Positions 26,197 through 32,269 of a stretch of DNA of 64,000 nt are shown here, one piece after another. This DNA is from Planctomycetota bacterium (GTDB lineage: Bacteria; Planctomycetota; Phycisphaerae; Phycisphaerales; UBA1924), in assembly GCA_024280755.1 (NCBI GenBank), contig JAJRPN010000030.1:84034-148033 (forward strand), in the 5' to 3' direction. The notes beneath the pieces were generated by a model. It had not been told where the DNA came from. It made no database searches and worked only from the letters and a program-made list of their open reading frames with translations. The translations under genes were made by a program, and so were the position numbers. Numbering within the stretch: position 1 is the first letter of the stretch; the number at the start of each line of letters is the position of its first letter.

Positions 26197-26772
26197 TTAG
26201 TCGCCAGAATTGTGCTGGTTGCGTTCAAGTAGGGCTGTCCATGCGTCAGCTGCGGCTTTCCCTTTTTGCTTCCCATGTTGGCGGGCTGCTGCAATAAGCT
26301 TGCGGATCTCTGCATTTGTGAACCGTCGATGCGAGTCACCCTGCTCGACCACAACACCGGATTTTCGACAAATCTTTTGCCATGTATCCTTGCCAATTTC
26401 CGCTGCTTTTATAAGCTCGCCGACCGTATAGCCATCGAGACGGACTTTGCCATCTTCTAGGTGATCCAGTAGTGCTGAGAGATTCAGGGCGGCACGATCG
26501 CGACGCGAGAAATACTGCATTAATCCAGTCTCATTTGCAATATGCGACTGAAGGACATTGAAGTCAGGGCCAGTGGTTCTACAAACACCGAGATGGGCTT
26601 CGAGGAGAGCATCCATTTCTGATGTGATTCTGTATTTGATTTGATCAGCTACTTCAAAGCCCTGCAAAGCTGCCAAGGCAGATGCATGTAGCAAGATTGC
26701 CTCGGCCTTCTCTATACTCGAGTCGGATTTGGCGATCCCACAAAATTGAATTAGGGGCTTCTTGCGTGACAT
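26197..26772 (-). CDS. Hypothetical protein, helical
   Basis: About 191 aa, predicted mainly helical; no family recognised. The middle (YTVGELIKAAEIGKDTWQKICRKSGV) and the following RRFTNAEIRKLIAAARQHG could form helix-turn-helix-like units, so DNA binding is possible. An ATG at 26772 is preferred over a TTG at 26781. It lies just upstream of the ParB/methyltransferase operon in the same orientation, with a 111-bp gap. A short inverted repeat CAACT-N6-AGTTG lies immediately upstream of the start and may be an operator. Confidence 0.6.
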   Translation of the reverse strand: MSRKKPLIQFCGIAKSDSSIEKAEAILLHASALAALQGFEVADQIKYRITSEMDALLEAHLGVCRTTGPDFNVLQSHIANETGLMQYFSRRDRAALNLSALLDHLEDGKVRLDGYTVGELIKAAEIGKDTWQKICRKSGVVVEQGDSHRRFTNAEIRKLIAAARQHGKQKGKAAADAWTALLERNQHNSGD

Positions 26773-26937
26773 ATACACCAACTATACCAAGTTGTCCCGT
26801 AGCTAGCCTGCTCCATTCCAATTTACACTGGTGGGACATGGGGTGTTTGAATCCTGATGCTCAACAAGCAGGGGTAAGGGTTGGGATTAATCCAATAGTT
26901 CAATGTAGTTGATGGGCATTGGGAGTACTGTTCATGC

Positions 26938-27123
26938 CTACCAACGTATTCGCCTAGATTGACGTCTGTGTTTGCGATGCCTACGAGAAGGGGGAGTAGG
27001 TAGTTGAAGGGCAACGAGTTCCAACGCCAGCCTCGCTACACCAGCTGCTGCAACAAGCCCAACAATATGCCAAAGTTCTATTGGTAGTTCGATTGGGGGC
27101 ATCTGTTGGGGCTCATGCTGCAT
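26938..27123 (-). CDS. Possible small single-pass membrane protein
   Basis: About 61 aa frame overlapping the end of the DUF6527 gene by 11 bp. It has one hydrophobic helix (LWHIVGLVAAAGVARLALEL) and a very basic C-terminus (RRHRKHRRQSRRIRW), fitting an inner-membrane protein with a cytoplasmic tail. Coupling by overlap supports it as the last gene of the ubiquitin-like operon; lack of homology and short length argue caution. The next 160 bp to 26772 hold no gene I can support. Confidence 0.35.
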   Translation of the reverse strand: MQHEPQQMPPIELPIELWHIVGLVAAAGVARLALELVALQLPTPPSRRHRKHRRQSRRIRW

Positions 27124-27484
27124 GTGATGCGTCTCCTGACGGGTGATCATTACACCAGATTACCTCACTATTTCGAAAGAAAAAATGACTTTTGCACCCC
27201 GACTTGCGCCATACCGATGGATGGAGCGAAACTGTATAATTGGGCATCTCAGAAACTGACCACTTGGGGCGCCGGCCAGCTAGAAGATTGAGTTGAATTG
27301 TTTCGTTGCAACCACACGGACAGGTCATTGCTGCGACCCAAAGATGTTTACCTTCGCCGACAAGATAGACAGTTCGCTCTCGTAGCCTATCCGGCAGTTC
27401 CTCCACATGGACAGTGTCATACGGTTTAGGCTGGTTGTAAAAGAGCGATCTGAACCATGACCAGATATAATTGGGCCACTTCAT
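27113..27484 (-). CDS. DUF6527-like protein of ubiquitin-like operon
   Basis: 123 aa. Contains a metal-binding-like CPCGCNETIQLNL segment and, near the C-terminus, PSVWRKSGCKSHFFFRNSEV, both typical of the DUF6527 group that accompanies bacterial E1/E2/Ub-like operons. The start at 27484 overlaps the TGA of the JAB-E1 gene as ATGA and has GGGAAG seven bases upstream; another ATG two codons earlier is possible. The role is unknown; the Cys-rich site suggests zinc binding, perhaps in target recognition or processing. Confidence 0.7.
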   Translation of the reverse strand: MKWPNYIWSWFRSLFYNQPKPYDTVHVEELPDRLRERTVYLVGEGKHLWVAAMTCPCGCNETIQLNLLAGRRPKWSVSEMPNYTVSLHPSVWRKSGCKSHFFFRNSEVIWCNDHPSGDASHAA

Positions 27485-28887
27485 GAACATACTTCCCGCT
27501 CAGTGAGTTCTGGGCTGTTAAGCAACGGACGGATATCCCCGTGCCCTACATACTTAGCCAATAATGCCCGATCGTATCGGTCTTCTCGGAAGTGATACCG
27601 TTCCATCTGTGATAGACTCTCGCTGTATACCGCAAACTCAATGTTGTCATCAAGACGATATGGGTGTAGCCTAGCAAGAAACTCGTTCACAGCACGCGCT
27701 GCAAAGAGCGTGTTCACTGTTACAACTGCAGGGCGTATTTCGTCTACACCCTGGATGTAGTTGCTGCGTAATTGCTCATGATATTCCTCTGGGTCACGAC
27801 GCCGCAGGCCTTCAGCGCGTACACGCTCCATATCGTAAACGCCTCGGTCGAGTAGTGTTGATTTTCCGGGTTGCAAGTAGTGTACTGAGCCACAAACTTG
27901 GTCGATGCGACCACCGTGGCCAGCCTCAAGTTTTACTCCCGTATCAAAGTATGGTATGTTGTAAAAAGTGGCTATCTTGGTCAGCACATGGCGTCCCTCG
28001 GCGCTATCGACGCAACCGAAGAGTACATCGCAGCCAGCAAGGGCGCGGACAGCGATAGTTGATTCTGCGATGTTTTCAGCAATAGGCACGACGACTGTCC
28101 CCATCCCCATGCTATTGACTGCTCGTGCCACTATGTCAACTTTTAAACTTGACTTCTCAGCATCATCGCGTGTCGAGTTAGGGATGCGATTGAGGTTTTC
28201 GAAACTTACCACATCAGGGTCGACTGCGATAAGGTGTCCAATCCCGAGTCGTCCAAGCATTTCGCACAACGGTCCGCCGGTTCCTGAACATCCAAGTACG
28301 CCAACACTTAGTCGGCGCATGAGCCGTGTGGTAGATTCACCAAAGAGGCGGGCATGTCGGTCTTGCTCTTTTTCCACCGCTCCTTGGTCATGATCTGTGT
28401 CAAAAAATATAATGTTATCTCCAGCAATCGCGATTCTTGCAATCGGACTGAATGACCCGTCCGTGTGTACCGCTCGGGCAATCATTCGTCCCGATGGTAA
28501 CATGATAACACTCACATGTGGCTCCTCGCCGTCGGTCCACCCATGGATTGAAGCGAACAGGTCAGCGTCTGATTTATCATCGACCAGTGAAAATTGATCA
28601 AGCCCGTTTGGATGACTATGGAATTTAACGATTGCCTCACCACGCTCAGTAGCTTCATCAAGTAGATCGTTGAGTTGTCCGGTTGGCCAAGTAACTCGAT
28701 CCGTCTCGCGGATACTGCAATCGTCATAAGGCACATGTACGATCCGTCGCAAGCATAGAATATGATGCTTGGTAGCATGGTGACGCCCACATATCCCAAC
28801 TGAGACTGCTTCATAGCCGTCGCCCGGGAACAGGTGGTCTCGGAGCATGCGATGTTGCTCACCTGTAATACGCAGTATAATTCCCAT
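27481..28887 (-). CDS. JAB/MPN protease - ThiF/E1 fusion of ubiquitin-like pathway
   Basis: 468 aa bifunctional protein. Residues 1-140 are a JAMM metalloprotease: Glu26, then FHSHPNG with His90 and His92, Ser100 and Asp103 (HxH-x7-S-x2-D). Residues about 190-440 are an E1/ThiF adenylyltransferase with VGVLGCSGTGG nucleotide loop (199-205), VDPDVVSFENLNR, and the later FDTGVKLEAGHGG. The protease would trim a Ub-like protein tail and also deconjugate it; the E1 would activate its C-terminal Gly with ATP. Where many ThiF/JAB relatives show PG-x-x-C-L-x-C, this protein has PGKSTLLD; Cys332 is a candidate catalytic thiol. It lies 3 bp after the E2 gene and overlaps DUF6527. Confidence 0.88.
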   Translation of the reverse strand: MGIILRITGEQHRMLRDHLFPGDGYEAVSVGICGRHHATKHHILCLRRIVHVPYDDCSIRETDRVTWPTGQLNDLLDEATERGEAIVKFHSHPNGLDQFSLVDDKSDADLFASIHGWTDGEEPHVSVIMLPSGRMIARAVHTDGSFSPIARIAIAGDNIIFFDTDHDQGAVEKEQDRHARLFGESTTRLMRRLSVGVLGCSGTGGPLCEMLGRLGIGHLIAVDPDVVSFENLNRIPNSTRDDAEKSSLKVDIVARAVNSMGMGTVVVPIAENIAESTIAVRALAGCDVLFGCVDSAEGRHVLTKIATFYNIPYFDTGVKLEAGHGGRIDQVCGSVHYLQPGKSTLLDRGVYDMERVRAEGLRRRDPEEYHEQLRSNYIQGVDEIRPAVVTVNTLFAARAVNEFLARLHPYRLDDNIEFAVYSESLSQMERYHFREDRYDRALLAKYVGHGDIRPLLNSPELTEREVCS

Positions 28888-28890
28888 GTT

Positions 28891-29301
28891 TTAGCTCCCC
28901 TTCATGAGTTCGCGGGTAAACCAGTTGTCAGCCAGTGCCATGTGTGTTTCGAGGCTATCAATACCCACACGCCATGGGTTCTGCGGTGTGCGGTGGCGCG
29001 ACCACCTTTGCCATTGTTGACCCCGAATAGGCTGAGAGCTCAGCGCATGGATTGCTACACCGTCGGTACGTTGCAGTGTCGGATAGGCATAAATCATATC
29101 GAGTTGTGCTTCGGGATAACCGGGTTGTATATCAACGGCAAGTGATACGACAGAATGGTTGTATCCATCGCTAATTGGCCAATCATGCACGATTACCCAC
29201 CGTTTGTTGCCTTCGATTACTGTTTCCCATTGGTGCCCAATAGTGTCGAGAAACTCCACATCGAGGGCGGGTAGATCGAACTCCCGTTTGATCAATCGCA
29301 T
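28891..29301 (-). CDS. Prokaryotic E2-like protein (Prok-E2 family E type)
   Basis: 136 aa recognised as the E2/UBC-like family that accompanies multiubiquitin operons: DVEFLDTIGHQWETV, WVIVHDWPISDGYN, PGYPEAQLDMIY and WQRWSRHRTPQNPWRVGIDSL. It would carry or position the Ub-like protein for transfer. Unusually for an E2 it contains no cysteine at all, so thioester transfer in the classical way is impossible; loss of the catalytic Cys may be a trait of this family. It overlaps the Ub-like gene by 10 bp and the JAB-E1 gene starts 3 bp after it: tight translational linkage. Confidence 0.85.
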   Translation of the reverse strand: MRLIKREFDLPALDVEFLDTIGHQWETVIEGNKRWVIVHDWPISDGYNHSVVSLAVDIQPGYPEAQLDMIYAYPTLQRTDGVAIHALSSQPIRGQQWQRWSRHRTPQNPWRVGIDSLETHMALADNWFTRELMKGS

Positions 29302-29630
29302 GGAACACCACCCTCCGTCGTATCATTTGGGAGCGTCATGAACCGTTCGATACCAGGCGATGTGAAGTCGACCTTCTGATCTGGTTCAATTGGTTCTGCT
29401 TGACCGCCTCGGCGTTTTTGAGAAAGCAGGTACTTGTCGGGCGTTTTGTCCGCTAGTGCGAGGATCTCAGTACCTGTCATGCATGGTTCACAGACTACGA
29501 ATTTTTCACGATCGATCCTTATTCGATAGTGCCGGTGCTGTGGCACATGACGTTCTGCTTTCGCATATTCTTCCACATCGATAATCTCTGCATTCGTGAT
29601 GTCGACATTTGCTTTACTAATCTGACTCAT
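29292..29630 (-). CDS. Ubiquitin-like protein (multiubiquitin domain)
   Basis: 112 aa with one ubiquitin-like domain of the multiubiquitin group: YRIRIDREKFVVCEP, TGTEILALADKTPDKYLLSQ, RRGGQAEPIEPDQKVDF. The C-terminus reads TTEGGVPCD, a Gly-Gly followed by four residues, as in precursors that a JAMM protease must trim. The start at 29630 is chosen for AAGGAA six bases upstream; the longer frame to 29837 has no coding look. First gene of the operon Ub-like, E2-like, JAB-E1, DUF6527, and divergent from an XRE/ImmA pair. Multiubiquitin proteins often have two or three repeats; this has one. Confidence 0.83.
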   Translation of the reverse strand: MSQISKANVDITNAEIIDVEEYAKAERHVPQHRHYRIRIDREKFVVCEPCMTGTEILALADKTPDKYLLSQKRRGGQAEPIEPDQKVDFTSPGIERFMTLPNDTTEGGVPCD

Positions 29631-29813
29631 GATGAATTCCTTTTCGATCAAGCCGAGCATGGTCCGAAAACAATGGGATTCATACGCAGAATCACCCTTA
29701 TAATCAGTATTGTGAGCAAGGCAAACAAAGGCGGGAAGGTTGCCTCGCAGACAACTGTAGCAGTTATGGGCGAGAAGGCCACCTTGAGCAACACTCGCAT
29801 GGCGCTTTTTTCC

Positions 29814-29860
29814 CAAACATGTTTGCGACATTGACATTTCGGTTGTGGTCGTGTATCCTT
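29814..29860 (+). promoter_or_regulatory. Sigma-70 promoter with upstream palindrome (XRE/ImmA operon)
   Basis: TTGACA at 29832-29837 and TATCCT at 29855-29860, separated by 17 bp, give a near-consensus promoter for the XRE gene. A perfect 12-bp palindrome, CAAACATGTTTG, lies at 29814-29825 just upstream of the -35, between the two divergent operons; it is a candidate operator for the XRE protein. Confidence 0.7.
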
Positions 29861-29880
29861 TAGGCCCTACCTAATCGGAG

Positions 29881-30216
29881 ATGAAGATTTTGGCTGACCA
29901 TCGTGGAAAAGTTGATTCGATTTACCCAGAAGTGGGGCGCCGAATTCGTGAAGCCCGAAAGGCAAAATCCCATCAGCTTACTCAGCAAGATCTAGGTGAT
30001 CAGATTGAGCTTTCGAGAGAATCAGTAGCCAATATTGAAAGTGGGCGACAGCAAGTCTTGTTGCACCATGTGCTACGGATTGCAACAGTGCTGGGTATCC
30101 CGCTCGCCGATCTCATACCCCACAATCCAATCAAAAAACTCAGCTTGGATGATGCTCTGGAAAGTGTATCAGATGATGAAAGATCATTCGTTGCACGCGC
30201 ACTAAAGGACAATTGA
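29881..30216 (+). CDS. XRE-family transcriptional regulator
   Basis: 111 aa. Helix-turn-helix of Cro/CI type at about residues 20-75: VGRRIREARKAK, LTQQDLGDQIELSRESVANIESGR, VLRIATVLGIPLADLIP. It is paired with an ImmA/IrrE metallopeptidase gene 1 bp downstream, as in switches where the peptidase cuts the repressor. It is divergent from the ubiquitin-like operon and probably controls one or both. The ATG at 29881 directly follows GGAG; a TTG at 29890 has better ribosome-site spacing and may be the true start. Confidence 0.88.
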   Translation: MKILADHRGKVDSIYPEVGRRIREARKAKSHQLTQQDLGDQIELSRESVANIESGRQQVLLHHVLRIATVLGIPLADLIPHNPIKKLSLDDALESVSDDERSFVARALKDN

Positions 30217-30217
30217 C

Positions 30218-30757
30218 ATGGCCATACGCAGAAAACTGATTAAGCACAAAGTTGCCGAGCTCATCGATAGCTGTGCTATCTCAAAGCCACCGGTTGATGT
30301 ATCCAAAGTCGCACGGTCACTTGGTCTTGAGATTGTGATGGCGCCGGACGAGGTGGGGCTTTCTGGTTTTCTGATATCCGATTCAGATTCCGGCCGCCAA
30401 ATCATCGGTGTGAACCAGTCTCATCACATCAATCGCCGCCGGTTTACGATTGCACATGAAATTGGTCACCATGTGATGGGTCATCTGGAAGGTAAGATTC
30501 ATGTTGACTCAAATACAACACTTCGGGTTGCAGCTCGATCCTCAGTGTCAAGTAAGGGTACTGACCCTCACGAAGTCGAAGCTAACTCTTTTGCCGCAGA
30601 ATTACTGATGCCTCAATCGTTGGTGGAGAATGCAATGGCCATTATTGAGCGTGATAGCAATCTTGGTGACGATCAAATTATTGCGGCAATTGCGAAACAG
30701 TTCAAGGTAAGTGAATCTGCAATGAGTTTTCGCTTAGCCAACTTGGGCTTAGGTTGA
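30218..30757 (+). CDS. ImmA/IrrE-family metallopeptidase
   Basis: 179 aa zinc metallopeptidase. The motif FTIAHEIGHHVMGH supplies HExxH, and VEANSFAAELLMP supplies the downstream acidic residue with the typical family sequence. Such enzymes cleave their XRE partner upon a signal such as DNA damage or phage infection, relieving repression. The gene begins 1 bp after the XRE stop, so the pair forms a unit. A nucleosidase-like gene follows 127 bp later in the same direction. Confidence 0.9.
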   Translation: MAIRRKLIKHKVAELIDSCAISKPPVDVSKVARSLGLEIVMAPDEVGLSGFLISDSDSGRQIIGVNQSHHINRRRFTIAHEIGHHVMGHLEGKIHVDSNTTLRVAARSSVSSKGTDPHEVEANSFAAELLMPQSLVENAMAIIERDSNLGDDQIIAAIAKQFKVSESAMSFRLANLGLG

Positions 30758-30884
30758 AAGTAAAGGGCGATCGAGCATTTCGGGCAAAATATTTTGATTG
30801 ATGTGGAGAGATTCTCTCGGTAAGCTTGCGGTTCGATAATTCTGGGGCTTTTCTATTAAGATTGTTTAGCACTGAGAGCACACA

Positions 30885-31937
30885 ATGATTGAATTTTGCT
30901 ACGAACCATCCAAGCAATCAGATGCGGTAGTGGTGCGAAGCGATGACCATACGATGGGGGAGTCGTTAGCTCAATATCTAAAAATGAAAATTCACCCTTT
31001 ACTTCTTCGTAGCAATCCAGACCGAGTCGATGTTGTCCCAATGCATAATCGGACCGAAGGTGTTTCTGAATTGGAGAAAGAGGGCAAGCTGTTCAATTTC
31101 AAACGCCCGACAGCAGTTATGAGCTCAACCAATCAGATAGAGCTTCGCTGTTTTCCAGGATTCGATTATGTTTTTCACTATGCCGGTATTGTTGCTTCTC
31201 ATTATCAGAGTCTCGGCCATCCACTTCGTGTGACATATACCACGCCTGAGAAGAGCTTGTGTCGCCGAGCTCTTGAAGCATCAGGGATCTTTAAAATTCC
31301 ACTTGCACGAGTGGTCATCATGGGCTATGTTGAAGGCCTTGATTCTCGATCTCCTGATGACAAATGGAGAGGCGAGGGGGAGTTTAAATGGAAGCGGTTT
31401 GATAGCACTATTCCAGATTCTATTCTCGTTGGATGTGAACATACCTACTGGGGCGATATCGCGGGAACAGTGGTCGAGCTTCTTGCCGAACGAGGGGTGC
31501 AGCTTGTGATTTATGCGGGCAAGCTGGGGTCATTGAACTCTACGGATGTTCCAAATACATGCTTAGCTAGCTCAGCGGAAAGTGTTTTACCCGATGGGCA
31601 TGCTGTTGTATGGGAGAACATTTTTGAGCACACGAAGTTTGATGATGATCTGTGTCGTTATGGAATGCATGTGACAGTACCGTCGGTACTTCAGGAGACC
31701 AAGCAATGGCTTGAATCACTTGATTCGAGGATGCGGTTCGTTGATCCAGAGATTGGACATATGGCTGCAGCAGCCAAACTCGCAGGAATCGGGTTTTCTA
31801 ACTTGCACATCATCTCTGACAATCTAGTAGCCCAGCACGAGCATGATCTTTCCAATGAGCGTGATTCGGAAGTTGTCGAAAAGCGATCTATGCTAACAAC
31901 TCGAATGACTGACGCTATTTGGGCTAGTATTCGATAG
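30885..31937 (+). CDS. Nucleoside phosphorylase/nucleosidase-like protein, possible effector
   Basis: 350 aa. Not recognised as a named family, but the second half has the feel of the purine nucleoside phosphorylase/MTA-SAH nucleosidase fold: ILVGCEHTYWGDIAGTVVEL, LVIYAGKLGSL (glycine-rich beta strand), and DPEIGHMAAAAKLAGIGF, NLHIISDNL, close to the D/E-x-E...A...I-x-SD pattern of that fold. If active it would split a nucleoside or nucleotide. Located behind XRE and ImmA and next to the ubiquitin-like operon, it could be a toxic effector or a target. The fold assignment is tentative. Confidence 0.5.
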   Translation: MIEFCYEPSKQSDAVVVRSDDHTMGESLAQYLKMKIHPLLLRSNPDRVDVVPMHNRTEGVSELEKEGKLFNFKRPTAVMSSTNQIELRCFPGFDYVFHYAGIVASHYQSLGHPLRVTYTTPEKSLCRRALEASGIFKIPLARVVIMGYVEGLDSRSPDDKWRGEGEFKWKRFDSTIPDSILVGCEHTYWGDIAGTVVELLAERGVQLVIYAGKLGSLNSTDVPNTCLASSAESVLPDGHAVVWENIFEHTKFDDDLCRYGMHVTVPSVLQETKQWLESLDSRMRFVDPEIGHMAAAAKLAGIGFSNLHIISDNLVAQHEHDLSNERDSEVVEKRSMLTTRMTDAIWASIR

Positions 31938-31951
31938 AAGCATTACAAAAG

Positions 31952-31989
31952 CGGGCCAGCGATTTGCGTGCCGGTAGGGGGGCAGGTCA
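31952..31989. repeat. Fragments of IS ends between modules
   Basis: Intergenic sequence holds GGGCCAGCGAT, like the terminal repeat of the IS at 52695, followed by GGGGGGCAGGTCA (31977-31989), which is the reverse complement of the left tip of the IS3-family element at 63861. Both look like decayed IS tips. The same two motifs occur in the same order at 51342-51401. Confidence 0.5.
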
Positions 31990-32053
31990 TGATATCGCCA
32001 ATTCTTCGCCTCAAACGCCGGCATTATTTGATAACAACTGATACTATCTGTTG

Positions 32054-32269
32054 ATGACAAGCCGCAACAGGGACTACAACAGCGCCGGTTCAGTGCCCGA
32101 TGTGATGACTATCGAGCAACTCTCTTCGTATCTTCAGCTCTCACGGTCCACGCTCTACAAGCTCGCTCAGGAAGGAAAGCTACCTGGGCAGAAGGTCGGG
32201 AAGCACTGGAGGTTCAGCAAGCAAGTTATTGATGAATGGCTGCGTGGGGGCGAAAGGGGTGAGCCGTGA
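32054..32269 (+). CDS. Excisionase-type helix-turn-helix protein
   Basis: 71 aa small DNA-binding protein of the HTH_17/MerR-like excisionase group: VMTIEQLSSYLQLSRSTLYKLAQ, KVGKHWRFSKQVIDEWL. An ATG at 32054 follows a TTG codon; an internal ATG at 32105 would still leave the whole DNA-binding domain. Its stop overlaps the GTG start of the SNF2 gene (GTGA), so it is the first gene of the HTH-SNF2-Mod-Res operon and is probably its regulator. Confidence 0.8.
   Translation: MTSRNRDYNSAGSVPDVMTIEQLSSYLQLSRSTLYKLAQEGKLPGQKVGKHWRFSKQVIDEWLRGGERGEP

Noticed and set aside
26782..26937. Possible gene between the hypothetical protein and the small membrane ORF
   Set aside because: Only short frames with no ribosome site or coding look were found.
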